Assembly (NCBI GenBank): GCA_022393335.1 | Contig: JAJEKB010020262.1 | Coordinates: 200,048-264,047, forward strand | Length of the DNA stretch: 64,000 nt | Origin: Macrotrachela quadricornifera | Lineage: Eukaryota > Rotifera > Eurotatoria > Philodinida > Philodinidae | Direction: 5' to 3' | Part shown: piece by piece, positions 1 to 11,394 of the stretch | How positions within the stretch are numbered: the stretch's first letter is position 1 | How the letters are laid out: each line of letters begins with the position of its first letter | The notes under the pieces: generated by a model | Told to the model about the DNA's origin: nothing | What the model saw: the letters and a program-made list of their open reading frames with translations, nothing else | Databases searched by the model: none | Made by a program: the position numbers and the translations under genes

Positions 1-363
1 TTTTTTTTAATGATTTAGCAAATCAAATAGCGTCTATATATGTCTCCTTTGTTAGGATCACGTTCAAATGAACAGAAACAAGCATGTGAAGTATTGCTAT
101 TTGTAATTGACGACACAATACAAGGTTGAACGTTTTGTGTGAGATTATGAATATCTTTTTATATAAAAGCTGATTTCCATCGTCTATGATTCACCCTCTG
201 TGACTGCATACCTATCAATACGAGCAAATGTATTGACAGTGATAGAAAGACAAAAAATAGCTTAGACATTGAAAGATATGATATTTTTCTTATTATTGCT
301 TCATGCATGAGTGATCATGAATATCGTGTGCTACTTGTTATTTTGAAGAAAGTGAATCTGTAA

Positions 364-634
364 ATGCATTTTCAACATTTGAATATTCCTGTTAACTCTT
401 TGTGTGACAATCCTGTGAATAGATGGAACAAATTTTTTCTCATTAAAATAATTCTTATTATTGTTATTCCTCTATGTTTGATAGGATTAATTATTGGATT
501 AGTTTTTGCAATTCAATCTTTACACAATGGAAGACAAAATCGTATAATCGCGTCGACTAACCTTCCAAGTTCGTTCATAACTCTTGTAACTACAACGACA
601 AATTTTTCTTCAACTAATCCAGAAGAATCAACAA
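364..634 (+). CDS. Exon for the N-terminal anchor of a type II membrane protein (partial)
   Basis: The reading frame starts with an ATG at 364 and gives a short polar N-terminal stretch of about 24 residues. A strongly hydrophobic segment (about residues 25-49, rich in I, L and V) follows, then a Ser/Thr-rich stalk. A GTAAGA donor at 635 probably ends the exon, because the frame beyond it loses its character. Cytoplasmic tail, membrane helix and Thr-rich stalk is the layout of a signal-anchor surface protein, and such exons often precede extracellular repeats. No downstream exon was found before 2398, so the gene is either truncated or continues through exons I cannot recognise. The family is not identified. 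Confidence 0.45.
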
Positions 635-1280
635 GTAAGATATATTTGAATTATCTCGTAAACGTGAAAATTGTCCATTGTGATCGTTTGAGACCGACAG
701 TCTTCGATTATTATGTTTCATTTAGAGATACACGATCTTTGAGAAGTTCTTCTTTTGTCGGTATGTGAAGATTATCCTTCTATAAATCTGCACTGCATCT
801 CAATGAATCACTCTCTATTCCGATATATACAGAAACGCCTGTGCAGATCAATGGTAGAAGATAGAGCACAATTACGTCATACTTTCTTTGTGTCTGTTGC
901 ATGCTTACTGAATCATACAGACATAACATTAACCGTCACCATTCACTTCTACCAGACGATCGTTCATCTGTCCCAAAAATCAAAAACACACACGGATATT
1001 CAAAAAGCACGAAAAGCTTTGGAATATACTTCAATGCTGCACAATGGCCTGAGCACAGTTCACGTGGTCGTATGGTGTCTATGTTCCTGACAGGAAATTA
1101 TAGAAACCAGTCTTGTCTTTGCTTTTGTGTTGCTAGGAAAAACAAACTTCTTGGCCTATGCCTTTTCAACCCATCGTTAAGGAAATGTACCATATCATCC
1201 TTGACCCTCTGCATTAGGACCCATTAGGAAGAAACTGGTAGTACTCTCGAAACCCACATTGACACTGATACTTGCCAGCA

Positions 1281-1330
1281 GCTAGCCGTGAGTGATACCC
1301 CGAAGGGCCCCTGACAAACGACTAGTCACT
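1281..1330 (+). repeat. Short GC-rich hairpin repeat, copy 1
   Basis: Begins GCTAGCCGTGAGTG and ends ACGACTAGTCACT, so the arms CTAG(C/T)CGT and ACGACTAG can pair across a GC-rich middle. Related copies lie at 2173-2211, 12100-12150, 12431-12481 and 15890-15941. The surrounding DNA is AT-rich, so these islands stand out. Confidence 0.6.
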
Positions 1331-2172
1331 GATCGAGGAGGTTCGTCGAAAGTATACTGACAAAAAAGATCTGCAGAAAATCTACCATCTTTATCGAGAA
1401 AACTGCACCAAGCTTTCGCAAATGAGTTGTTTTAATATAACACCGATTTTCCAGAGGTTATGGGATTATAACTAGAATGACCACCTCGCAATGAAATATG
1501 ATATTTCTCATTGAAAAAAATAATTGTGAATATGGAAGGCGTTAATCGCTGATCTGAAAACTTTATCGAATGTATGCTTCAGACAGCACTGAAACTCACA
1601 GAAATATTGTCAATTGAGCGAACCTGGTAGGTTGAAATGCTGTACAAAGCCGAGGAAGACTCGAAAGCGTTTCTCCAAATCAGTTTTGAGGAACAATGTT
1701 TTTGCAGGGATAAAATATTTTGCAAGAACATTTGACAGAAAACCTCACATGCTGAATTAATGTGAAAATAGTCTGCGTTCACATAAAAATGGAGGATGTT
1801 TCGTAGCTGAAACTCAACTGTTTTGGCAGCCGTTTCACAGTTGTTTCGTCTTATCAATGATGATTAACTTTCTTTAAGGTTATTTTAAATATCCAATAGA
1901 GAGATTCTTGAATAATTTTTCAATGACGTGGTACGGAGGATGAGAAAGGAATCTGTCAGTTCCATTTCCACTGTGTCCCTTCTAAACTGTCGACCCAATT
2001 ACTTTAAATTTCCTAATATTCTCATTTTATTCGCTAACAAAAGAGTTGATACCGAACATGTAAACATAGATTGCATTTTTTTTCATAAGTTTCTTTGATA
2101 CCACTAGCGCATGTGTTTAATACGAAAAGGAAGCATTACCTTAAGTTTTACCCACAGCTTATGCGGAATTAA

Positions 2173-2211
2173 GCAGTCATGAGTGGTGGCCCGCAAGGTC
2201 ACCAACGACTG
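2173..2211 (+). repeat. Short GC-rich hairpin repeat, copy 2 (shortened)
   Basis: Contains GCAGTCATGAGTGGTGGC, then GGTCACCAACGACTG. It shares the TCATGAGTG and AACGACT blocks with the other copies but has a shorter centre. Confidence 0.5.
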
Positions 2212-2332
2212 ATTCCGACTAGCTCTTACGGTCACTGGCGGTATTAGACCGTTGCCTTCTATATGCGTGTACGTTTAGTGATAGTTCTCAAAACACAATT
2301 CAGCAAACAGAGATAAGGGATGATTAGATCAT

Positions 2333-2380
2333 ATTCAGTCGAGGGTCAAACGAGTCGTGTCGAAGAGCGTTAATTGTTAT
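2333..2380 (+). repeat. Second dispersed repeat, copy 1 (partner at 16800)
   Basis: ATTCAGTCGAGGGTCAAACG followed by AGTCGTGTCGA and AGCGTTA matches 16800-16850 at most positions. Both copies sit in otherwise unrelated intergenic DNA. Function is unknown; it may be the end of a decayed transposon. Confidence 0.55.
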
Positions 2381-2397
2381 GTAGTACGTTTGATTGC

Positions 2398-4780
2398 TTA
2401 ATTATGTTTATTGTCAAGCCATACATAAATATTTCCAACTGAATCACAGCAATCACACCACTCAGGAATAATACACCAATCCTTCTTACACATACAATCG
2501 CTGTTTCCACTTGCGAGCCATTCGATCTTTTTCATGAAATCTAGACCATTATCGGGCGGTCGAAATCTAACACATGATAAATATTTGCCATGTCTCAATA
2601 TCTCTTCGACATCATTCAGATTCTTGACTGCAATATCAAGTTGTTTAATATGACGAGGTAATCTCAAACCGATAATATTAGGAGTTATTAACTTCAGTTC
2701 CTCAGAATCATCGCGAATTAATAGCGTCATATTCTTGTACATTATTCCTATTGAACGTAAGTTCAATGCTTGTTTGAATAGGACTTCCATTTCGGCATTC
2801 AATCTGGCAGTAAAATTGAAATCACACTCGAAATTCAAGTATATTGTTTGAAGATTTAGTAGATTCACAACTCTTGAAAGATGTTCCATTGAATTGATGA
2901 ACCATTCTTGATTTATCAACAGTTCAAGTTCTGTCACTTTTTGAAATATATATGGTGTTGTTAAATTAGTCTAAAAATAAAATAAAAATATTTCCTTTAT
3001 CAAGCATAAATCATAAAATCAAGACAAATCGTTTCTTTATAGTACTAAGCAGTTTTATTAAAGAACTTTGTTTCAGTGTAGTTTGTATCGATTTCAAAAA
3101 TGTTAAAATTATATGTCCTAAACAATGCGTTCAAGTGGCCAATATCAAATACTATGCAGAAGAAGAATTTTTATGAACATTAAAAAAGAGAAAATAGAAT
3201 ATGATTTTCAAGAGTCTCATGTGAAAAGGATTCATTTTGGATAATCAGACATGAAATGAATGATTCACATAAAATCTAGTATGAAAGTCCGGAACAAAAT
3301 TTCCGGCATTCTGATAATGGACTTTGCATCATAGAGAAAAATGAATAATAAAGTGAGTCAGATTTTGAGAATTGTATTGAATTTATCATAAAAAATTTTT
3401 GACAATTTAGATTTTTTTATGTATTCGAATCACAGCGACTCTAGGATAACAACTCCAATCTTATACAATAGTAAACATCTATCGAATTTCTTCAAGGAAA
3501 ATTATTTGTTTGAGAAGAAGAAACAAGGGAATCTTTTTAAAAAGATATCAACTAACACTTACGTTTTCGTGAATGTTTTTGGTCATTATTTGATTTAAAT
3601 TTAAGATTAATTTCGTCGTATTGACAATGATTGGCTGATTGTTATCAGTGATGTTTAACATAGAATTTATGGTTCTCTTTCCTTGACGAGAATAATCGAA
3701 TTCATATCGAGATGTTGGTATCGAATAAAGATCAAATGTTCGAGAATACTTATCACCTTTTTCATCACATTTAACAACTAAGTGTTTAATTTCAAGCCAG
3801 AATGGTGATTGAAATGGTTTAATCAATGATTTAACAGTAGGATAATTAACATTTCCGTGTGAAATATGAATGAGATGAAATTCAAACTGGTTCAATAGAG
3901 GTAATTTCTTTTTAATGAGACGTTCCCATCGACTACCGTCTAATAATGAAGAATGAGCTCCATATTCCGAGCCAGTCAGTCGTAGATAAGTTAATTTAGG
4001 TAAAAGTGCAAGAAGTAATTTCATATCATCCATAGTTATATTAGAATCAATGCATAACGAAAACGAAGTTAAATGATCGCACTCCTTCATATCAGGCTCG
4101 ATAGTAATATTTTTAATGGTTTTATCCTTTGAAAAATTATACAGAACGAATTTTCGTAGTTGAGGTGAATGACTGATGATTAAGTAAGCTGCATCCCAGT
4201 TACAGCTGCTAAGAATGGCGATATTTTCTACTTTACATTGAATAGGCCATTGGATGTTAGCAATCATTTCAACTCGAATTCCAAGTTTCAATGTACGAAG
4301 AGTATTGCACAATAAAATTGATATTAGAAAATCTTTCGTAATCGTAGAGTCAAAGCCTGAATCACTAATTGTTATTGAAATTGTTGTAAGAGAACAGTTC
4401 TTGATATATTGATGAAATTTATTCATATTTTCGTTTCTTAAACTTAAACTAGTGAGAGTCAATGAACGTAATTGATTGAATTTGTCAATAAGAAAATGAG
4501 AATGAAATAATTGAATTTGAGCATACGTCTCGATGTTATCAGAAAGTATAAGTGAAATAACGTTTTTTGGATCAATAAGACGCCCCATAACTCGCATACA
4601 AAATCTTGACACATAACGAAAATCTAATCGAACACGATTATAGTTCTTGGTAATTAAATAAAACGTTTTGGATACGCATCGCATTGAAAAGAGAATTGTC
4701 TCTGTATCAAGTTCGTCATAAATTCGATAAAGAATTTCAACGGGTAATATTTCAAAAGAAGATCTCTTTGTCGAAGACAT
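2398..4780 (-). CDS. F-box protein with leucine-rich C-terminal region, two exons
   Basis: Exon 1 is 3563-4780 (ATG at 4780, 406 codons). A GTAAGT donor begins at 3562, a TTTTTAG acceptor ends at 2971, and exon 2 runs 2970-2398 to a TAA, all in one frame, for about 596 residues. Residues 8-50 form a clear F-box (FEILPVEILYRIYDEL, then CVSKTFYLI and a basic segment). The rest has irregular Leu/Ile-rich repeats (such as LRSLTLTSLSL and LTYLRLTGSE) of the kind that bind substrates. F-box proteins of this layout recruit targets to an SCF (Skp1-Cullin-F-box) ubiquitin ligase; the substrate cannot be named. The 592 bp intron is long for this window, so a further exon inside it is possible. The exon 2 frame also contains an internal GTG at 2937, which is not needed as a start. 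Confidence 0.85.
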
Positions 4781-5576
4781 TAATCGTAATATTTATGATG
4801 CAAACGTATAATTTAGTTTTTACCAACTAGGTGTCGCAATGATGCACCTACGTCGAACAGGTATTACTCATAATATATCACGATTAATTACGCAGAATGA
4901 AAATAAAAACAAATTATATGACGTATTTATTCATTGTAATCTTGTGGAAGTGACATCATAAATATATATATTCGTCATTAGAATGATTCAAAATGAAAAT
5001 GTAATAACCTACGCTTGAAAACTATGAAGAAATTACAGAATGTAACTATCCGTATGAATTTTTTCTTTGATTCTATACATTAACCTTTCTTTCAAATGGA
5101 TTGTCTATTATTTGTGGTTAAATGGAGTTGAAGGAGAATAAAAGTGAAAGAACAAATTTGTATTTGCAAATAGATGATTACTGTGATACAAAAGAACTGG
5201 TGTTGAACTTCTTTTGAATCATCAGTTACATACGAAATTACTCTTTTCATTTTATGTGCGTGTTGGATTAAATAAAATGTTCTTTCAATATGAGAGAAAA
5301 ATCCATAATCTAGTTATTCGATTTGATTGTTATTTTCTTTTCGAGTCTCGATTCTTGATAACGAAAGTTGATATGACGTGTGATTTATTAAAAATCAATC
5401 TATCCATCAATTGGATTCTGTTCCATAACAGACAATAATCTTTATTTGACATAATAATTTTACTGTTTTTTTTTCTCTTCCAAAAATCTCCACATTCGAT
5501 CAGAGGTTTCGATATGATATTTAATTCATTTGAAATCACATTCTTGATCAAATTAATTATTTCATATTTTTTTATT
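4781..5576. other. Intergenic, no gene recognised
   Basis: AT-rich DNA upstream of the F-box gene. The short open frames at 5214-5438 (+) and 5330-5551 (-) overlap on opposite strands, are low in complexity and lack any recognised motif. The F-box promoter presumably lies just above 4780, but no clear element is visible. Confidence 0.5.
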
Positions 5577-5945
5577 ATTCTAGAAATTTAATCATTTGAT
5601 CAGACATTTCGTCGTACTGTTCCATCATAGTCGTTGGAAATAAATATTTTTTGTTTGATCTATCACATGATAGCGGAAAAATTCCTTGTTCAATAGCTCG
5701 ATTTTCTTTTTTTTTCTTTTGTAGAATCTCTTTATTTTCAGCTAGAGAAATGGATATAATGCTCAGTTTATTCGTTATGAATTATTTGATCAAGTAGATC
5801 ATGTTAAATTAAAAAAATGCATTCCTCAATTGATTAATTTAGTTCTTTGTTTTGTGCCTTTTAAAGTCTTCATTATCGATCGGATATAAGCTATTCTTTG
5901 CTAACTTAAACAATGATACAATTTTGTCGAGCATAGAATTCGAAT
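5577..5945 (-). CDS. Possible exons of an unrecognised minus-strand gene
   Basis: Read on the minus strand, an open stretch from about 5743 to a TAA at about 5577 encodes a Lys/Glu-rich peptide ending DQMIKFLE. It is preceded by a pyrimidine-rich TTTCTCTAG acceptor. A second open stretch at about 5850-5945 encodes a peptide containing LYPIDNEDFKRH. Both look more protein-like than the surrounding DNA, but no donor joins them, no start codon is evident and no family is recognised. They could be 3' exons of a small gene or a decayed pseudogene. Confidence 0.25.
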
Positions 5946-6613
5946 CTCATTGAATGATTACACCATTTTCATCTAACAATTCTTATGATCATTCGCATTT
6001 TTAATATTGGATTTCGCTCGTTTTTCCATGATCGATAATGAGTTTTTTTTAAAGAAATTGATGCACTAACAGTGCATAAACGAGTCAAATGAGTATGTCG
6101 ATGATTTTTTGTTATAACTAATATCAGCACATTGATTCATTGATGAAAATCTTCATATCGCAAGATTTGATAATAATAATCGACACGACAATGGTGATTT
6201 CAAATTTCGTTTCACCCAATCATCAATGTCTCAATGTCACGTAATTGAGAAATAAATCGAAGAAAAAAAAACAATAGAATTTCATAAGCAATGATTAGTT
6301 TTTATTAACGTAGCTTTGACTCATCAGAAAAAAGTTGTTGATTTTGTGAAGTTTTTATCAACTGTTAATATCAAACGGAGACAAATAAAAATATTAATAA
6401 GTTAAAAGTCATTTCCGAAATAAATATAAATAGTTTTTGGAATTTTTTTCTATTTCCATTTATTATCTATTATTCTAGACTCATCTATTGTTTACATACA
6501 TATTCCTATTGCGATATAGAAAGTATACCACAAATGATTTTTCGATAGAATATTTTGCTTCAATGTAAAGTAGGAAGATGCAAGTTAAAAAAGTCTGTTA
6601 TTTAGTATGATGA
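5946..6613. other. Intergenic, no gene recognised
   Basis: AT-rich sequence downstream of the NmrA-like gene. Nothing beyond simple A/T runs is seen. Confidence 0.5.
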
Positions 6614-7528
6614 CTATAGTTTGTCAGACTTAACAACAGTGGTAAACTTTTCTTTGTTCGTCTCCATAAAATCATTCCAATTTCGTGCTGATTTCTCAAG
6701 TATTTGTTCTGTCGTTGATGTCGGATCAGCTGATTTTCCACTAGCAAAATATTTCCCTAGTTGAATGAAATGATCAATCACGTTAGGTGCAAAACCACGT
6801 TTGATTGACAATGAACGAAATTCGTCTTCACTGACATTTAAATAACGAATTTGTTGTGAGAGATGCTGAGATAAAATATGGCATATTTGCTTACAATTTA
6901 CCGACTGTGAACCGCGCATTACGTATACTTGATTAAAGTGAGATTTTAATTCATGTGCGCGCATAGTAAGAAATTTCACTGCAACTTCAGCAACATCACG
7001 TGTATCGATATGTGCTATCTTAGTTTCGCCCATAAATAATGTCATGGTGTTGTCCTCAATGCGAAATAGCGGTGTTTGACTATCGAATGTATTATCCATA
7101 AATGATGTTGGTCTTAGTATAATATGAGATACTCCAGATGCTTGCACTGCCTTCTCATTGGTTCTATGATAAGTGGCAAATTCTTGACTAGCACTCTCAG
7201 CACTTAAATACACAGCTAAATCCAGAAATGATCGACCAATTGCTAATATACGAGTGATGAAATCAGTATCTGAGGGTGATAAAGGCGTGATGATGAATAA
7301 TCGTGTTACACCTTCTAAAGCTGCAGTAATACTTGAATCATCGTCTGCTATTAATTGTACAATGATCACGTTTGGATTCAATTTCTGAAGTTCTTTGGCT
7401 TTATCCGACGTTGGAGAACGTGTAGCAGCTTTGACGTTGAAATGATCTGTTCCACTAAGCGCAGCAATAACTTTGCTACCAACTGTACCTGTGGCATTCA
7501 AGATGAGAATGGAAAGAATACTCGACAT
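6614..7528 (-). CDS. NmrA-like NAD(P)-binding protein (atypical SDR), intronless
   Basis: One open frame of 304 residues starts with ATG at 7528. Residues 6-18 (ILILNATGTVGSK) form the N-terminal beta strand and glycine loop of a Rossmann fold. RSPTSDKAKEL follows strand 2, where NmrA-like proteins bind the nucleotide phosphate. VTRLFIITPLSP and SHIILRPTSFMDN are the characteristic central strands of the NmrA/HSCARG-like atypical short-chain dehydrogenases; the ILRPTSFMDN motif is especially typical. The classical SDR YxxxK pair is not evident, as is usual for this subgroup, so the protein may be a redox sensor or an NAD(P)H-dependent reductase. The substrate is unknown. The lack of introns, next to intron-bearing genes, and a family common in bacteria and fungi make horizontal acquisition possible but unproven. 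Confidence 0.85.
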   Translation of the reverse strand: MSSILSILILNATGTVGSKVIAALSGTDHFNVKAATRSPTSDKAKELQKLNPNVIIVQLIADDDSSITAALEGVTRLFIITPLSPSDTDFITRILAIGRSFLDLAVYLSAESASQEFATYHRTNEKAVQASGVSHIILRPTSFMDNTFDSQTPLFRIEDNTMTLFMGETKIAHIDTRDVAEVAVKFLTMRAHELKSHFNQVYVMRGSQSVNCKQICHILSQHLSQQIRYLNVSEDEFRSLSIKRGFAPNVIDHFIQLGKYFASGKSADPTSTTEQILEKSARNWNDFMETNKEKFTTVVKSDKL

Positions 7529-8837
7529 TTGCAGGAGCGAAGCACGTTTATGTTATTTAGAAATACGGTAGAAATCGAGTCAGCAAATGATAATGAAGGA
7601 AATCTGCTGATGCGAATCGAGCAGAAATTATGTTTTGTAGACGCTGTAACGGAAGATGGTTTTGAGTGGTGAATATAGATTAAGAGAACACAACTGCTTC
7701 ATAACGTTTGGACAGTACCGAAACGTAATGATTTAATAATTAAAGATAAAAATGAAATAATCACACAAAATATAAACGTTAGTTGCAGATTGGGACTCCT
7801 ATTCTGTTTTCGGAATCTCTCTATTAATTCAGAGCATACACTCGTGGTGGTATATCTCACATATATATCAAAAAGTACGACTGTAAGTAAGAGAAGAGAA
7901 CGGGATACAAGGATTATCAACCAACGTTACACAATAAAAAAAAGAAAGAGAACGGGAGAAGCGATTGAACATTATTCTCAGTGCGCTTGGTTCGAAGGTT
8001 GTTCATACGACCATTCATTGATTATTGAAGCTTTTGTTTGATTAACATTTTTATGTAATCTGATTTCTAATATTGGTCGGTCATGGACATTGTTCATCCA
8101 TCTGAGATTACTTCATTCACCTTGGCCTTGTTTAATTACATGTACTCGCCTTTGCATCAGTTGAGCAATTGCCCGAGTATTGATGATGCGCGTGTTCAAT
8201 AATGTAGATATCACCTTTTTCTAACTATAAGAGTATTTATTGACACAGTAAGGTATCCAAGTGTGAAGCAATGTTTGGAATCGGACATACGTCAGTTTAT
8301 AGAGCTCGATTATCTGGTTCTCAGGACATAGAGCATTTTTTCTAATAGGACTTTGAACCAAAGTAAACTATCAACATTCTTCTGTCAGATCGAGAAAGTT
8401 ATGGTAGAAAACAACGTATAATAAAACGTAAAGCAAATGGGATGAAAGAAGTTGTGAAAGAGAGGCGTATAGAATAAGTTATGTTAATAGCAATCATCAA
8501 GAACCTTTATTCTTAACGATCTATTTTCGCCACAGCATAAATACAATGCATATTGTCTAGGTTTTATCGATCCAAACAAACTCTTCTTTTTAGAAATACA
8601 ATTACTGTAATACGACATTAATGTTCTATCCAGAACTTATTGCTAAAATTGAATGAATTAGTCTGACAACTTAGGAAAAATAAGACGATTTATCAATGGT
8701 AGATTTTCAAAAACAAACAGCAGATCTGCCTATTAGAAATAGGTCACAAGAAGGGAAAGAATTAAGCGTCCGCATAAGAAGAATTTTGGGTACGCCATTG
8801 AAACAACCGACACATATCGGCTGGGTAGAAAAGGTTC
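7529..8837. other. Intergenic, no gene recognised
   Basis: Short open frames on both strands (7699-7920, 7790-8041, 8696-8890) overlap one another and carry no domain signature. No repeat structure is obvious before about 8880. Confidence 0.5.
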
Positions 8838-8899
8838 TTACATGTCATTATCAATCGTCATCCTTTTCTGTTTTATTCCCACGACTGTAGGGAGGGTCA

Positions 8900-9175
8900 T
8901 ACGAAAAATAATAGTTTGTCTGTCTGTCTGTCTGTGGGTTTGTGTCAGGGTCAAAAAAACATCATATAGAATGGGTTCAAAGGTCAAAAAAACATCATAT
9001 AGAATGGGTTCAAAGGTCAAAAAAACATCATATAGAATGGNNNNNNNNNNATCATATAGAATGGGTTCAAAGGTCAAAAAAACATCATATAGAATGGTTT
9101 CAAAGGTCAAAAAAACATCATATAGAATGGTTTCAAAGGTCAAAAAAACATCATATTCTCTCGCCTGCAGAGAGG
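8900..9175 (+). repeat. Tandem repeat, 33 bp unit, interrupted by an assembly gap
   Basis: A (TGTC)n run is followed by units of exactly 33 bp starting at 8950, 8983 and 9016 and, after the gap, at 9073, 9106 and 9139. The unit begins GTCAAAAAAACATCATATAG. Open frames across it are only periodic translations of the repeat. The GTTTG(C/T)CTG and GTCAAAAAAACAT blocks recur at 10540, 11480, 9200 and, inverted, 28720, so this is part of a dispersed family. Confidence 0.85.
9041..9050. other. Assembly gap (10 N)
   Basis: Ten N inside the 33 bp tandem repeat. Its size is probably nominal, so the true copy number is not known. Confidence 0.98.
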
Positions 9176-9289
9176 GTTATATGAAAAAAATAGTTTGCCT
9201 GCTTGCTTGTCGTCAGGGTCAATGGTCAAAAAAACATGTTCTTAGAAAAATCGATAAAACAATCACACTTCACGGTCAACTCAACGCTT

Positions 9290-9640
9290 AACATATGACC
9301 AAAGGTTTTCTTGCTCGGGAAACCGAATGGCACCATTCGTTTTTCAATTTTTCGAAAATGATTTTTTTTGATAAAAAAGGCTTTTTTAAAGAAAATAATG
9401 ATTTTTTTTGATAAAAAAGGCTTTTTTAAAGAAAATAATGATTTTTTTATAAAGTTTGACCAAAGGTAATCGTGGTCGGGGAATCGAATGGCACGCCCGG
9501 TTTTTTTATGATTTTGGAAAATTTTTAACGCAAAAAAGATTTTTCTTTTTAAAAATAGTGCTTCTTTATAAAGTTTGATGAAAGATTGTTCCGATCGAGA
9601 AATCGATCGATAGTATTAGTTTTTGTAAAAAATTTTATAG
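9290..9640 (+). repeat. Diverged ~123 bp units of the same dispersed family
   Basis: TGACCAAAGG or a variant, then CGGGAAAC/CGGGGAATC and ATGGCAC, recurs near 9297, 9458 and 9578, each followed by T-rich spacers and AAAAAAG runs. The same head-to-tail unit is better preserved on the other strand at 28768-29160. The spacer at 9358-9440 also contains a direct duplication of ATGATTTTTTTTGATAAAAA. Confidence 0.6.
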
Positions 9641-10149
9641 GAATTTTTGACTGCAGAAGGTTTTTGTTAAGATAATAACAACTTGTTTACCGAATTGAAG
9701 CATGGATCATATCGTATAAAATAAGTCTGTAGTTTTGCAAGTACGTTTGTTTCTAAAGGTTGTCCGCATGTTTGTCTTCACCCCAATAGGAAAACGGTGT
9801 CGCCTAGGTTAATATTTAAAACTTACGATGTTTTATAAGAAAACTCTTTGAGGGGTTGTCAAAGGTATACACTTGGAATTCCGAGTCAATTTTGAGGTTA
9901 AGAGTAAGTAAATATGCAATTTATAGTTTTTTTGTTGCATTTTTCTTAAAAAGATTGATTGAAGCTAACTGAAGATCGATAAATCAAGACTGAATGGCTG
10001 TTACCAAATATTTAATAATAAATAATATAAACTGTGCGCAGTGAAAAGTCACCAAATATAATTTGCTATGAGAAACCCAAATCTGAAGTTAGTTTTTCAA
10101 TATTATTAGTTATTAGTTAACAAGTAACGCTCGTCCGAAGACTCGCTCA

Positions 10150-10620
10150 GCTCTTTCTCGTAGAAATCATGTTTTTAAACTACCGTCATGCTATTCATTT
10201 ATAAAAGTCAAAAAACCGAAGTCAGATTCAAGTTCCTTCATCGCAACTGTCCTTCACCAAACTTCATCAAATCAAATGCTTTTTATTTTAAAATTTGTCA
10301 TTTCTTTCAAAAAATTGAGGTTCAAAAAATTTTAATGCAACTGACTTCAAATTCGAAATTCTCGTCCTCTATTACCGTTCGGTCAACCCTTCTCAAAAAG
10401 TTTCTTTTTGCGAAAAAAGTGGTCTTTTGTGTAAAAAAATGAAACCGAAAAGGATTTTGAAAAACTAATATCAGATTCGACTTCCTCGATCCCGATTACC
10501 CTTTGGTTAAGTTTTATAGAAAATATTAAGAAAATGTTTTTTTGACTTGGTGCCGACATACAAGCAAGCAATCAAGCAAGCAGACAATTTCTGTTTGCAA
10601 GACTCTTCTCTACGAGAAAG
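10150..10620 (+). repeat. Dispersed repeat copy, inverted relative to 28660-29250
   Basis: Starts TTTCTCGTAGAAATCATG and ends with (AAGC)n, then TTCTCTACGAGAAAGAGA. The copy at 28660-29250 carries the same two ends in reverse order. The interior holds C/T-rich units with CGGTCAACCCTTCTC, the complement of the TTGACCGAAGGG unit heads elsewhere. No coding capacity. The matched ends suggest a defined non-autonomous element. Confidence 0.65.
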
Positions 10621-10630
10621 AGAATAATAA

Positions 10631-11392
10631 TCAGCAATAGTGTTCATCACCGACCACAATGAAACCATCATTTCGTGAAAAAACACCTATTTTCGATGAA
10701 AAATACCAAACCTCACCAATTCCTAACGTCAATTAATCAATGCTGATACCATAACAATCAGCAATGGTGTTCATCATCCATCACAATGAAATCATCATTT
10801 CGTCAAAAAACACCTATTTTCGATGAAAAATACCAAACCTCACCAATTCCTAACGTCAATTGATCAATGCTGATACCATAACAATCAGCAATGGTGTTCA
10901 TCACCCACCACGATGAAATCATCATTTCGTGAAAAAACATCTATTTTCGATGAAAAATACCAAACCTCACGAATTCCTAACATCAATTGATCAATGCCGA
11001 TACCATAACAATCAGCAATGGTGTTCATCACCCACCACGATGAAATTATCATTTCGTGAAAAAACACCTATTTTTGAAGAAAAATACCAAACCTCACCAA
11101 TTCCTAACATCAATTGATCAATTCTGATACCATAACAATTAGCAATGGTGTTCATCATCCATCATAATGAAATCATCATTTCGTCAAAAGACACCTATTT
11201 TCGATGAAAAATACCAAACCTCACCAATTCCTAACATCAATTGATCAATGCCGATACCATAACAATTAGCAATGGTGTTCATCATCCATCACAATGAAAT
11301 CATCATTTCGTCAAAAAACACCTATTTTCGATGGAAAATAACAAACCTCACCAATTCCTAACATCAATTGATCAATGCTGATACCACATGAT
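10631..11392 (+). repeat. Satellite of six 127 bp units
   Basis: TCAGCAATGGTGTTCATCA (or a close variant) recurs at 10631, 10758, 10885, 11012, 11139 and 11266, a spacing of exactly 127 bp each time. Units differ by a few point changes and no indels. Flanking (AAGC)n and CTCTACGAGAAAGAGA blocks at about 10560-10625 and 11495-11572 place it inside or between members of the dispersed family. Open frames in it are not genes. Confidence 0.9.
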
Positions 11393-11394
11393 CA

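Larger units (their letters stand above)
635..2397. other. No convincing gene; carries short dispersed repeats
   Basis: Short open frames at 755-1227 (+) and 1579-1857 (-) have no recognisable domain or splice structure. The stretch holds two copies of a GC-rich hairpin repeat (1281-1330 and 2173-2211) and one copy of a second repeat (2333-2380), listed separately. Confidence 0.5.

Noticed and set aside
8838..9291. Open frames with repeating KKTSYRM or SKKHHIEW peptides
   Set aside because: They are translations of the 33 bp tandem repeat in several frames on both strands, across an N gap.
10885..11117. Open frames on both strands near 11 kb
   Set aside because: Both lie in the 127 bp satellite and repeat the same peptide with its period.
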